From: Ptychodera flava
Lineage: Eukaryota; Hemichordata; Enteropneusta; Ptychoderidae
Reading direction: 5' to 3'
NCBI RefSeq assembly: GCF_041260155.1
Contig: NC_091936.1
Location: 41,818,963-41,882,962, forward strand
Length of the DNA: 64,000 bases
Below, piece after piece: positions 1 through 11,830 of this stretch. The translations under genes and the position numbers were made by a program. Under the pieces are notes generated by a model. That model did not search any database. It had not been told where the DNA came from and saw only the letters and a program-made list of their open reading frames with translations. The first letter of the stretch is position 1. The number at the start of each line of letters is the position of its first letter.

Positions 1-959
1 CAGCAATATCATGCATTTGTCACCAAGTACCAATTTGTTTGCATATCACTGCCCCCCCCCCCCCCCCCCATTTTCATTACCTCCAAACAAGGTCAACAAC
101 AAAAATCTTTTTCTTTACCATATACCGTAAAAAATTTACAATGTTGCAAAAAAAACATGTAAGAAACATTTCATTTCGATAGATATATACTCTCATTTTA
201 AATAGGTGCACACTATTACTTCACCAGATCACAATGTCAGCAAAACTTCAGTGCAATTCAATGGACATGTTGAATATGTTGGTATCAACTTATATCCATA
301 TTTTCTATAATTATTTACAAAATATTTTAATCAGAATTTTTCTTCCTCCACTCTTATTTCATCAGTAAATTTTAACTGCATGAAAATTTCAAATAATACA
401 TGAAAGATTTTTTTGTGAACAGAAACCAGTTTCAGGTTTTTCATACCACTGGTAAGGAATTGTACATGGTGTCACCAATTCTCTGAGTACATACCTTTCT
501 GGATTTTTTCCTCCAGAATTTTTCAACTCCTTGCAAATTATGCCTTGACAAAATGAAACATTCCAACACCACTGCTAAAGAAAATCTTACTTTACTCATA
601 GATTTGTTACATTTTCATGACCTGTACAATAATTTTACAAGGGCTGTGTAGTTAGTAAGCTAGAACTTAAAGTGAATGGTACATTTATAAGAAAGCAATC
701 CCTTGGACGTGCCTGTACTTATTCTAAAATCATGAATTTGATGCAAACAAACACTTTGCACTATTAAGGACAATTTTGGCATCATATGCCATCTTCTCTG
801 TCTCAACCCCAGTGAAGAAGTACATGCCAGTACAGAATGAATAAGGATAGCCAGTATTAAGTTCAGATGGCCAAATTTGAAATGTAACATGACCTATGAC
901 CTTTCTTTAGCCACTGTGTCAATTCCTCACCATGTGTTTCATGATGATCAAGTCTACCA
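1..959. other. Non-coding stretch with a poly-C run
   Basis: I see no gene here. There is a homopolymer C run at 51-69, and the rest is AT-rich with no convincing reading frame or splice-bounded exon. Confidence 0.6.
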
Positions 960-1097
960 TTAGGGATCGTTCAGTTTTTACGGCGGGGGGGGGGGGGGGG
1001 GGTCATCATAATTTTGGAATCCGCAAAGGGGGGTCATCGCTTTTTCACTGGTAGGAAAGGGGGGGTCACCACATTTTCAAAAACATAATACCAACAA

Positions 1098-1625
1098 TAA
1101 AGTTCACTTTATGCCATGGCCATGATCGACCCTCTTTACCGGCGGGCCGCCTTCGGCGGCCCACTACAATAAATATACATTATGTATTACCCATGACCCT
1201 CTTAAGGGCAGACGCCTTTAGCGGCCCACTCCAATTAGCTTTACTTCATGCAATGGCCATGATCCGACCGTCTTTACCGGCGGGCCGCCTGCCGCGGCCC
1301 ACTACAATAAATTGACTTTATGTAATACCCCACGGCAATCTTACTGTAAAATTCCCAATTGAAACCGCGACTTGTATTAGAAACATTTTGAGGGACCCCT
1401 GGGATCACGCACTGAATAATGGTAATGGCCGCGCGCCTTCAGCGGCCCTGTCCAGTAAAGTCTACTTTATGCAATAGCCATGATCGACCCTCTTTACCGG
1501 CGGCCACCTTTGGTGGCCCACTAGAATAAAGTTGACTTTACGTAATGGCCCATGACCCTCTTAACCGGAGGGCTGCCTTTGGCGAACCACTCCAATAAAG
1601 TTTACTTTATACAATGTCCATGGAC
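1098..1625. repeat. About 70-bp tandem repeats with GC palindromes inside the Harbinger-like element
   Basis: Six or so diverged units run head to tail. Each begins near AATAAAGTTNACTTTATG, continues through a GGCCATGA-CCCTCTT segment, and ends in a GC-rich palindrome such as GGGCCGCCTTCGGCGGCCCA. The array is interrupted around 1340-1440. It lies wholly inside the transposon at 963-1961. Confidence 0.7.
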
Positions 1626-1691
1626 ATGAGTTGTCTATGGAAATGAAGTTAAAAATTGCCTTACAGTCGTCCTAATTAACAGACGTTTCAA

Positions 1692-1775
1692 TGGATGTGG
1701 CTGAGAAGTTTGTGCACTGGCATCTCTGCTACACATATAAAGTGCGCCGCGTACCAGAGTTCAAATCCAAATCAT
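1692..1775 (+). repeat. Possible tRNA-derived SINE fragment
   Basis: A stretch resembling an internal pol III promoter: a box-A-like TGGCTGAGAAGTTTGTGCAC at about 1700, then a box-B-like GAGTTCAAATCC at about 1758, spaced as in tRNA. I cannot fold a convincing cloverleaf, so I do not call it a tRNA gene. It sits inside the Harbinger-like element. Confidence 0.25.
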
Positions 1776-1964
1776 GCGGGTAAATTTGACATATGGGTTT
1801 TGGTTATTTTTCAGGGGGGGTCATCAATTTTTTTCGTCTGACAAAGGGGGGTCATCTTTTTTTCACAAAAAATGCAGGGGGGTCTATATTTTTTGAACAC
1901 CGGCGACAAGATTTTGCCCCCCCCCCCCCCCCCCCCGGGCCGTTAAAAACTGAACGCTCCCTTA

Positions 1965-4590
1965 GGGTATCTTAGTTTGTTGTGATGTAAAAAGGAATGT
2001 TCCATTTCGCCTTTTTTCTGATTTTTTGTAAAATTTATAGAAAGATTTCATTTCAATTTAAACACAAGTTCAGTGTCTGAATAGTGAAAGTCATTGGACA
2101 TCCCATCAGTATTTTGGGAATGTACTTACTTAGACTTAGTTCTCGCAACTCTGATCACCAAGAATAACTTTGTTCATGAGGTGTGTCCACAAGCTTCCTA
2201 GCTATAATGTTACAGCCCTTGAAATTCATAGCACTTGCAATGAAAAGACATGTTGAAGTTCATAGAAAGTAATGATCAAATATTGGTCCATGTAGATTAT
2301 GGTCTTTATTGGGGATGGTTGTTTCACCATAGACACTACAAGTTTGAATAACCAGTGAATATATATACATACTTTTATGATAAAGAATAACCATAGAACG
2401 TACAACCGGATGACCACAAAGCACCTACAGATTTACCTTGAATCCTCGGGACACAAGTCCTCATTTAGTCCATTTGGAAGGGGATAAGTTTTCTTGGCTA
2501 AAGGAATGGGAATATTCCTTTGATAAGCAAAAGGAAAGGTCAAGTTGCTCCTTGATTAAAACTTTAACATTGATCAATAACATTTACCTTGATATTACTA
2601 TAATAGCTTTATGAGATGTATGAGGTCACAAGCATCGTTCTGAAATGGTTCATAATGATCTAACTCAACCATTTGTTCACTTCATATCCAAAAATTACAC
2701 CCTGTGAAGAGGTTATGCTTTATGGGCTCAACTTTTCAAACACAGTTGAATTACAGCTGAACAAGAGCATTTGGAACAAACTGAACTGAAATACCCAATT
2801 GTTTTGATTCTTGCGATTACTATAGACACTTAAAATTGTAAAGGTTCTGAAATACAAAGTGGTGGAATACAATTCCGGGACAAAATGGTCAATTAGTACT
2901 TAACAACAGCCAGTTGCTGTAACATATGCAAATCAGTTGCCATGGCAATTCTTGCAAAGCAGCCAAGGGAAACAAACTATTTGGTATTGAATGTGTTCCA
3001 GTGAATTGCTCATACTTCTACACAACTATCTTTAAAAAATTACTCTTCAGGCAGGATAGATCAGGCTTCAAAACAAAACCTTCAGAGAGGACGCTGATGT
3101 GTTCCAATTGTTTCTGAACAAGTGTCTGGTTGCCACACATTCAAAAAGACAACTAAGGCCCAGTGACTAGTCCATATTGATACAATATCACCAATATTCA
3201 TAGCACTCCATTTGTGAGTCCTCCCTCAAATACCAAATCGATAAACAGATGCGATAGAAGTGTGTTGATGCAAACACTATACATGATGGAATACGCAACA
3301 AACTAAACATATGACATTAAATATAAAGGCAAGAAAATTTATTGATAAAGTTGTCTTCACAAGAGGAAAACAAGATCCTTTTTGTGGCAATTTACATCAT
3401 TATCTGTTGCTTTACCAGTAAATGACAACATTACACCAAGTTACTGTCCTATCAGTGGCAAGAATTTTTTCATATGTGGGCAACACTTACTAGCTGTGTG
3501 AAAACATTACTGCTTGACCTCTGGGAAATGCCAAAAACATTCATACATACCATATCTTTTGTCAGAGAATTCCAAATATATGCATTTATTCTTAAAATTA
3601 AATGAAAAAAAAAATCATATGTATCGATCATATTTCATACCAGAAACTATTTGTAAAATTTGTACGACATTGTAGGCGAATGAAAATTTTGTATCTAGAA
3701 ATCTGAATCCTGTATTTTGATAGCACATTTCATAGAGTAACCTTACAACTCAAATGACTGTATTTTGTGTCAATATGATAGTATTCAATTGTATAAAAAT
3801 GAAAATGTACAAATTGTAATTATTCAAGTTATTTTGTAATGTCATTGTTTTCACTTGTTTGCGACAATTACATGTTGTTAATGCTTTATCTGAAATTGAA
3901 AATAATCTTAATAAAGTCATTTATCTTGATGTGAAGTGTCTTTTTCTTCTCGTGACCACGTGTCACTTCATTGTTATTTCCACATGTATATAATGGTTGT
4001 GGTATGAAAATAGATGCAGATGTCAGATTTTGAATGCATGCACAAAGAAAGTTGATAATGTCTCTTGACATAGCGTAAAGATTTTTGTGTTGATAATTGC
4101 AGCTTGTATAAAACCCACAAAAGAGGTAATATGCTAGCATCAAGCATTAATGCAATGACATTTTAGGGAAAAGAGCAAATCAAGCTTGTTTGAAAAAAAT
4201 ATATACTTAATTTATGAATGTATGTGATAATCATGCAATGGATGAATATTTGTATACTCACTGTAGCTGAAATTGGTAAATATGACATCATGTCTTGAGA
4301 GCAATATTTATATATAATAAGGAGATCCAAAGACAGAAGAATTAAGCCACACACACCGAATACACCCTCCAACAAAAATTGGTGGATAGACACGTAGAGC
4401 TTCTTGGGAATAGTCAGTTACTCCAGCCAGAAAGACATTGAATCTAAACTGCTATATGGAATATATGAATGACATACTAGAAGGGCATGCCAAAAACTGA
4501 CACCAAATGATGCAATTCATAGTTGTTTTCATGCCAAGCAGGGAATTGTGGGCTTGCATGATATGAAATTGATAGGTTATTTAATCAAAA
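1965..4590. other. Intergenic, nothing recognised
   Basis: Short open frames occur on both strands, but none shows a known motif, coding-like composition or splice context. One near-palindrome, GTTGCCATGGCAAT at 2936-2949, is one base from the canonical RFX X-box. Confidence 0.5.
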
Positions 4591-4887
4591 ACACATTGAG
4601 CATTCCCAAAATTAGTGGGAACTACCTACCGACCCTGTTCCACCAGCTGGAGAAACTTATTGACCCTTTGCCTTTCCCCACAGACTGTAGAAGGAGACAG
4701 GGTTCATGATGATATGGCAAATTTCTTTCCCACCATTGTGTTGATAGATGGCGCTGTTCCATTTGATTTTGCCAAGCATATTATAAATAGCAGAGGTTCC
4801 TCCAATATCATGGTCCCTCCACAAGAAGACTGTCCAGTGGCTGTGATTTATGACAGACTGTGTATGCAGTGTCAGCAAACACCATGA
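4591..4887 (+). CDS. Possible terminal exon (or remnant) of an unidentified gene
   Basis: A strong acceptor (CCTTTCCCCACAG ending at 4681) is followed by an open frame to a TGA ending at 4887. Its protein text looks coding: FFPTIVLIDGAVPFDF in the middle and CPVAVIYDRLCMQC near the end. Immediately upstream, in a different frame, lies another coding-like string, LPTLFHQLEKLIDPLPFP. Either an exon boundary separates the two, or this is a decayed copy with a frame change. I do not recognise the family. If real, it is the 3' end of a plus-strand gene entering from the left, convergent with CFAP210. Confidence 0.35.
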
Positions 4888-5447
4888 ACTTGGAAATGCA
4901 CCAACAAGGTATATTCATTTTGATGTTTTCTTGAAACTTCCACAAAGGACTTGGGTCAGAAGAAAAATGTGTTATAAAAGTCATTTCAGCATGCTAGACT
5001 TTAAGATCAAATGACAAGACATTTTCCTTTACAAAATTACTTTCAAAAAAATCTGAATTTCAGGTAGCTGTTTTTGTCAATGCTTTGATAAATATTACTG
5101 TACACTTCTTTGAAAGGTGAAATTTGTTGTAATGAGCGATGTGAGAGCAAATTTAAAAATTTACTCTCAAATGGTTTTCACTGTCTACTCACCGCTGTGT
5201 ACGATAAATCAGTACAAGAAGCTATACAGAAAGTGTGAATAATCTCACGACTGCTTGATTCTTCACCCTAATAACTTCCCATCATTTCTATCCAATTATT
5301 GCAAAAGATAGGAAAACATTTCAGTCCTAAAGTGACTGCCATTACCAGATCCTGTAAGCTTGTATTCTATGAATGTTCACAAATTTCCACACAGGCTTGA
5401 ACCATTTATTTCCATTGCCAACATCACCACCCACAAAGCCATAAATG

Positions 5448-5508
5448 TTAGTTGCAAAATAGGATCTTTTTCATTCGTGGTATAGAAAAGATCCTATTGT
5501 GCAACTAA
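5448..5508. repeat. 61-bp fold-back (MITE-like) hairpin
   Basis: The left arm TTAGTTGCAAAATAGGATCT... pairs with a right arm whose complement is TTAGTTGCACAATAGGATCT..., 23 bp each with one mismatch and a short loop. If the outer TA is a target duplication, it would fit a Tc1/mariner-type MITE, but this is inference. Confidence 0.6.
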
Positions 5509-5543
5509 GTAAAGGAAAGTAGCCATGGCAACATGGCTTAACC

Positions 5544-5557
5544 GTTGCCACAGCAAC
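5544..5557. promoter_or_regulatory. RFX X-box-like site
   Basis: GTTGCCACAGCAAC matches the X-box consensus GTNRCC-(0-3 nt)-RGYAAC at every position. X-boxes drive ciliary genes through RFX factors. It lies 3' of CFAP210, not at its promoter, so it may serve an unseen neighbour or be chance. Confidence 0.3.
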
Positions 5558-5771
5558 AAGAAATGCTACTTTCAGCATAGGTCACATTTTCTCACTAACA
5601 CATAAATACCTTGGTGAAGAGAATATGGCCATCATCAGACTAACATTGGGAACAGAACCAAATACCTTAATTCTTGCAAAGACAAGGACCAGTTGTAATA
5701 TATTGTTTCTGTGACAAGGATCAGTAGGGTGCATAAATTAAGTGACAACAACAAGATTTGACATGAAATGC

Positions 5772-5777
5772 TTTATT
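5772..5777 (-). terminator. Polyadenylation signal of CFAP210
   Basis: AATAAA on the minus strand, about 280 nt past the CFAP210 stop codon at 6056. This is a typical 3' UTR distance. Confidence 0.5.
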
Positions 5778-6055
5778 CTTGAACAATGCACAGTAAAATT
5801 TACTGTATCATCAATTATATATACTGTACAATATGTAAGAAAGTCACACACAAAAAAGATGTTTGTTTCAGACGACTGACAGGTCATCTGACAATATTTG
5901 GAAATTGTTGAGTGTAATCTACATACGTGGTTTATTTACAGCTTATTTTCAAAGGAGGGCTGATGTCTTTGGAAAGTAAGTCTCACTTTAAATGTGTTTT
6001 ACAGATTATGCATAACAAAATATGTTCATGTAACCAAGGCGATGTTCAGTTTCAA

Positions 6056-9000
6056 CTACCATACAAATCCCAGGCGTTTGCGTGAATCTCCAGAATTCTG
6101 ACCATCTTTGATATCCTCTGTGCTATCTTTGTGGTATGTTGGTAATTCAACACCGCTATTATCCTGGACAAGGTAGCTGGGTCTAATACCTCCTTTGCCT
6201 TCAAATACGGGGCCTAACCCACCACCATGACCCTCTCGCGCTGCCTTGACCAGCGGGTAGACATTGCGACCGTTGCGTTTGCAGTGAGTGATGACTTTGG
6301 CAGCGTACTCTTGGAACTGCTGTTCTTCGAGTCCTAAGAGCTCAAGGTTACGCTTGTCATGATCTAACTGTTCTTGTATTTCTTTGGAGTCTTTGGTTCT
6401 CCTCTCATCAATCTGACCGACATGGAAGGACTGCAGAGCTTCTGCTTCCGCTTTGGTCGCCGCCTGTTTCTCCTCCTGCTGGGCCTGGAAGATATGATCA
6501 GCTTCAACCCGAAGTTTCAAGTTCTCATCCTCCTTCCGCTTCTCCTCGCGCTCTTTCTCTTGCGCCAGTTTCATCTGGGAGGTCCTGTGCTGGGCGATGG
6601 ACATCAGGTCTTTCTTCAATTTGGTTTCTTTTTCTTCATCTTCAAACTGCTCTCTGGCCTCTCGCTGGGCGACAGCTCTTGCGATCCTGTCATCTTCATC
6701 ATCCACCTTTTGTCGTAGTTGTTGATGAAGCAGCTCTATCATCTTGTTTGTGTGGTCCTGTTTTTTCCTGAAGTTTTCAAAAAAGAAAGAATGTTGTCTA
6801 ATCAGTGACCAAGCTGTTTCTTCTCTGCTTACATAATGCATGAATTCTAAAGATTTTTTTGACATATTTGTGTTTATCTAACAAACTATATATCACTGTA
6901 ATAAATCTCCCTTCATGAATAAGTTTCATTGAATACAAAAGTTTTTAATGTCAACTTGCACAGAATATTAGGATACTGTAGTTACGACAGAGAGTTTTGA
7001 CCTACTATTCAAATTGGAGCAAAAATTTACATTCAAAACGTAAGTCTGTGCCATAAATGACCAACACATTTCATGACAAACTTCCTTTATGCAAACTTGT
7101 ATGAATGAATTAGGTTTATGAAAGTTTGCAAATTTCATGATGATGACTCGATTCTCAATATGATTGTTACATCTATGTACCTCAGGTCACTTACAATGCA
7201 GATTCAAAGCATTGATTTGACGGTTGCTGTGTAATAAACAACTTACTGCCACAATTCCTGTTCTCTTTCCTTCCTGAGTTTTGACATCTTCTTCTTTGCA
7301 GCCGCAAATATCCTAATTTCATCATCTTCTTCCTCCTCTTTCTGTTTCTCCACAGCCCTTATCAGGTCCCTGTCCTTCACTGTTTGAAGATGTGCCCTCA
7401 TGAGATCCTCTCTCTCTTGCCGTTTGATCTCTTCAATTCTCTTCTTCTCAGTCTCAAAGCGCTGTGTGTTCCTCTTAATCTCTTCACCCTCTCTCAGATC
7501 ACCCAGGGCGTCTAATTCTGCCTGCCTGATGTGACCGTTAATTCTGCATGTGCAAGGAAGACAGTGGTGGTGTAAGTCTCACATTGGACAGTGTTATTCT
7601 ACCCCATTCCCTACAATGGTTCAGCCCAAGCCCATTGTTTTCAGTGGTGAAAGTAGACCTATGTATGTGCAAATGAGGTGAAAAAGTTGAAGGGGCAACT
7701 TTTTTCACTGGTTTTGTTTCTGAACAAACTGAATAACTGAACACAATTTTCGAAGGAGGACACAGGATTACAATCACATGAACAGGTAACGTCACAAGGA
7801 ACTAATATGAGAGCCAAGGATTGAGGACTCGACTGTTGCTTATTATAAGCCATAGCGGCCTAAGTTCTATCTTCATATTAGTTATTTCCAAATATGGCAA
7901 ACATGAGTAATTTTATTTGAACCTGGAAGTTTGGTTTATTTCTCAATCACATAATGTGGGAAACTATTCAGCAACTGGCATTCCAAAAAACTGTATAGAT
8001 AATAACACTATATTGTAGATGAATTTCAAAACTAACGGGGAGTCATGATGGAGCAATTAACTTCATCTGCAACTTGACTACACATACTGATTAATGGTTT
8101 AATAAAATAATAATGCAATCAAATTAATATCCTATTTTAGAATTGTTATATGTCAACTTACTGTTCGCGTTGAAATCCTTGAATTTTCCTTTTCTCTTCA
8201 ATGGCTCTCAAAGCTTTAGCTTGGTCTTCTAGGATGCCCATCTCTAATTCTCTCTGGTGTCTAGCCAGTAACTCCTTGTCTTTGCCAGCACTGGCACGCT
8301 CTTTGGCCCTCTTCAGTTCAATCTGTGCTTCCCTTTCTTTCAATACCTCAGTAAGGAGTAATGCTCCCTGCAAGATAAACCACACGTTGGGAAGTTATTG
8401 CACTATTCCTTAAACATACATCTGCACATACCGTACATACAGACATATAGACAGCACCGACTCACCATATAAGCTCTTTTTGGTATTTATATACATACCA
8501 AATATGAGCTAAAAACTTCACAAACAACTCAATTTTTTCCAAGAGGTTCGTGAGATTCAGAGATACTGCTGGAAAATTTTTCTCAAATATGTTACACCTT
8601 TACTGATTAAATAACCCCATAAAAGATTGTTTTTCTTTTCCAAAGAAAACCACACTTATCATTTTTCCCCATCTTCAATACTGTTGATCATAGTAATACC
8701 TTGCAAATAAAACTTACATGGAAGCCTTTGACTCTGTCAGTCTGGTAATATTGTTGGGTTTTGGCTTTTTCAATCGCTGCTTTTCTCTTTTCCGCCTGAA
8801 ACTTTGCTTCTTCAATGTCAAGCTGTACTTTCTCTTCTTCCTCTTTCTCTTCCCGGATTTTACGGGCTTCCAGTTTCTTCAGACGCTGACCCTGAAAAGA
8901 GAAGATTTTTATTGCGACAGGGTTAATGAAACTGGGACAGACAATGGATTTCATGTAAATCCAACCACAGCACTCAAAACTGCATGGATAGATAAGAATG

Positions 9001-10484
9001 TTGCGATGAAAGAGGAAAATATGTGAATGTGATGAACAATTTATAGGTTTGATAAAAAAGAAGAACCCTCCATCGGAGCATCCATTACTCTGGTGTCAGT
9101 GGTGATGAACAATTCTTGACAGTTTTAAAACAATCAATATATACATACAATCAATCAAAATGTAGCTTAACAATTTCATCCGGCTGGTAACTTGTACTTG
9201 TTCCAAAGTTTAAGTCAATCTCTTGTCTGTGATGCACAAAAACTTTCATTTGGCACTCTACACCCAACAACTGTCAGCCCTTAAAAATGTCACCCAGCTT
9301 AGTATTTTAGTCATGGCTATATGATGTGAACATTTCAAGATTGTACTCACCGCTATCGTATTACTCCAGTTTTTCACAGCTTCTTTGGATCTTGCATGTA
9401 ATGCTTCTTTCTCCTCTCTCTCAGCCTGAATTCGTTGTGCCTCTCTACTTTTGCTTGAAAGCTGATCCTGAATACGTGCCCAGTCCTTCTTTGAAAGCAC
9501 CGTGACTTGTCTGAGGTTGGTACCAGTGATTCCCAGTGACAATTGTTGGTCATGTTCAGGTGATATGTCACCACTGCCGGCACTGTTTGCTGTGAGCATA
9601 ACAATAATTACATTGATAATGATGTCGTTATAATGATGGAGATTATATCTTATCTATCATAAAGTGGAATTGGAGCAAACTGACTTCCTAATTACCAAAT
9701 TAAAATCATGTATTTATTCTGTAAGACTTGCAATTTATTTGCATAACCTAAATTATTTTCATTTATCATGGTCCCATCAATCAGAATTAAATCCCTCTCC
9801 CCCAAAAAAAATCCAAGCAGTGGGGACATTTCCATCCCGCCTTGTGAGAGAAATCAAGAGAATACATTACTATTTTCTTGCCCAAATAAGGGATATGCAC
9901 ATCAAGTCGAGTCTGTGATTCAAGCGAACAAAAAGGTACATGCGAAACTTCTCTCCCCAGGCTCTACGCAGCGATTATAGTCAACGACAGAAAGGTTCCT
10001 CATTCTATTTGTTATTAGAACAGACATTGAGAACAGGATCAACGGTACGAGAGTGGATGGGTACGTTGTACCTCCAAGATGTCCGAATGCCTTAACGCCA
10101 GCTTATCTGTTTGTTTTACTGTTTCGTGATTTGTTGTGGTTTCCTGATTCGCTCTCTTTACCGTCCAACATGGCCGACACCGGCCATGATGGTCTGTCAG
10201 CCTGAAAGATTATCGCGATATGAAGACGGATCAAGTATAAATGCTAACGTTCTGTATATAAATGTTGACATAAAGAAACCATCACCATAACTGCCAATAT
10301 CGTAGAGAGGAAAATGTGATAAAAATGTAATTATTTTACAGAAAATAAGCCATGTCACTACTGTATGATCGTGATCCCATCCACCACAGTCCCGCCCAAC
10401 TCCACACACTCGGCTCGGCGCAAACTCACCCCTCGATTGTCCTCTTCTTCGTCCGTGTTTGACTACATCTGCCGACATCGACAT
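6056..10484 (-). CDS. CFAP210: Cilia- and flagella-associated protein 210 (CCDC173-like), complete, six exons
   Basis: Exons on the minus strand are 10484-10430, 9589-9351, 8891-8718, 8367-8162, 7543-7247 and 6767-6056. All introns are GT-AG, and phases join without a break to give 560 aa; the human protein is about 552 aa. The protein is one long charged coiled coil of the trichohyalin/plectin-homology type, rich in E, K, R and Q. Recognisable points are a basic start (KHGRRRGQSR), VLSKKDWARIQ near residue 50, and the C-terminal stretch GGIRPSYLVQD with the end RKRLGFVW. In vertebrates CFAP210 is a microtubule inner protein lining the doublet microtubules of motile cilia and sperm tails. CFAP45 has the same coiled-coil type, but the C terminus favours CFAP210. 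An imperfect X-box lies about 116 bp upstream of the ATG. Exon choice rests on splice motifs and phase, not transcripts. Confidence 0.87.
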
Positions 10485-10929
10485 ATCTGCTGTAAAACGG
10501 GAAAAAAAGATTTAAATTGTTTCAAACGCTGCAAAAATGCAACGAGGTTGATGAGAGATGTCGAACTGCCCCTTCGCTGCGCGCTGTGGTTCTTTGAGTG
10601 TTGCCAGGCACAACTTTGTTGATGACAACGTCAAAAATTTGCATATATTTATTTATGTAGATCAGCAAGTTCCGATCACACTTTCCGATTATTAACGGAC
10701 ATTTCCGAACATTGGTGTTCTCTGTGCGAACAGTGGCGGCGCTGTTTATGGCGAACTTCTTCATTTGAATGCCACTGTCACCGCGTCTGTCAAGGCGTGT
10801 CGACATGTCTGTCACAATGACCTTGTACCTCAACCGCCACTGTGTCACATGAACAGCTCATGTTGTCACATGGCACACTGATGTCTGCCACGGTCAGTAT
10901 TTTGACAGTGGGGCATTATAATGTTTCAC
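10485..10929. promoter_or_regulatory. CFAP210 upstream region, probable divergent promoter
   Basis: This stretch is visibly richer in CpG than its surroundings and lies between the CFAP210 start codon (minus strand) and the probable leader exon of the plus-strand PHOSPHO2-like gene. GTTGCCAGGCACAAC at 10600-10614 resembles an RFX X-box with a 2-bp insertion in the second half-site. It sits where X-boxes usually lie relative to ciliary gene starts. Confidence 0.45.
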
Positions 10930-11830
10930 CAGTCCGGGTCAGCTCCAAAATTGGAGACTCATTATGATAATGTATTCCGGCATTCAGCCAATCATCGACC
11001 AGATTACATCATTAATAAAGTACAGGTCACGCTGGGTCACAAATTACCCACCAAGTGTGATCGGCAGTTTGTGGCCGCTTATTAAGCCCCTGTCTTGTGA
11101 ATTTCGACGAATTTCGACAGTCAACATAATCCACGTGTTCTGCAGAAGGTCATGTCCAACAAGGAGTCCGATTAGTGAACAAATATTCGAAATATTGACG
11201 ATTCATTTCTACCCCCAGTTTATCGATTTCGCTCAAGTACCGAGAATCATTTTGTGGATGTTCGTCATCTCTATTAGAAATAGTGTTATAAAGGTTATTT
11301 GTGTAGGTACGCGTATAACATTTTGCAAGAAAGAAGAGCAATGTCAGAGCTTTAAAACGATACCTGTTTTGTAGTTGTCAAACGCAGACTAAAAATGGTA
11401 CGCGATTTTGAAAATGTGTTGACAGAGTGGCCACACAACTGTTCCCCATACTAGGTAGAATTTGTATCGCTGCCATCTCCGATACAAATGGGGTATTCTG
11501 AACGATCTGTGTAGGTACACGATTTATATTTCGCAGGACTTCAAGCCAGAGTCTAGGAATCACAGCGATATATGGGGTTTGGTTGTCTTAGCCAGAAAAA
11601 ACTGGTACGCGATTTTGAAATTGTGTTTTGACAGAGTGGCCACACAACTGTTCGACATTATGACAGAATACGGCGCGGGAGTTCGACACAGTATGGCGTA
11701 CGTAACGAAGGACGCATGTGGAGGTTGCCAGGAAATACAATTTTTACTGATGGCGCGCTGGCCGCTGATTGGCTAATGAGAGGGGAAATATTATGGTATA
11801 GCGTCTCCAATTTGGAGCTGACCCGGACTG
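10930..11830. mobile_element. 901-bp terminal-inverted-repeat element, non-autonomous
   Basis: The left end CAGTCCGGGTCAGCTCC... and the right end read backwards are the same over about 28 bp with one indel. A weaker match continues for some 50 bp more, including CAGCCAATC against TAGCCAATC. No transposase frame is visible and I find no clean target duplication, so the superfamily stays open; the CAG start leans towards hAT. It sits between CFAP210 and the leader exon of the PHOSPHO2-like gene. Confidence 0.6.
11290..11655. repeat. Two diverged direct repeats, period about 207 bp
   Basis: TGTGTAGGTACGCG at about 11300 recurs as TGTGTAGGTACACG at about 11508. TGGTACGCGATTTTGAAA followed by GACAGAGTGGCCACACAAC occurs at about 11395-11442 and again at about 11602-11653. 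Both copies lie inside the inverted-repeat element at 10930-11830. Confidence 0.7.

Larger units (their letters stand above)
963..1961. mobile_element. PIF/Harbinger-like non-autonomous DNA transposon
   Basis: The ends are inverted repeats. The left starts GGGATCGTTCAGTTTTTA and runs into a long G tract. The right end read backwards is GGGAGCGTTCAGTTTTTA, also running into a G tract. The element is flanked on both sides by TTA (960-962 and 1962-1964). A 3-bp TWA target duplication with ends starting GGG is the PIF/Harbinger signature. No transposase frame is present, so this is a roughly 1 kb non-autonomous copy. Glycine/proline-rich open frames across its G/C tracts are artefacts. The inverted repeats and duplication are seen; the superfamily is inferred from them. 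Confidence 0.75.
4900..5760. other. Intergenic; contains a fold-back hairpin and a perfect X-box match
   Basis: No gene seen. The fold-back at 5448-5508 and the X-box-like site at 5544-5557 have their own entries. Confidence 0.5.

Noticed and set aside
1098-1625. CRISPR-like regular array
   Set aside because: The units are contiguous tandem repeats without distinct spacers, inside a eukaryotic transposon.
1692-1775. Functional tRNA gene
   Set aside because: Only box A/B-like strings are present; no acceptor stem or anticodon arm could be paired convincingly. No other tRNA or rRNA gene was seen in the window.
1793-1975. Glycine/proline-rich small protein
   Set aside because: It runs through G and C homopolymers inside a Harbinger-like element; likewise 28124-28336.
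6374-6718. Hydrophobic 114-residue frame on the plus strand
   Set aside because: It is the exact antisense of the last CFAP210 exon. Leu/Phe richness is what antisense of a Glu/Lys coiled coil gives. The frames at 8201-8413 and 8718-9026 are the same artefact.
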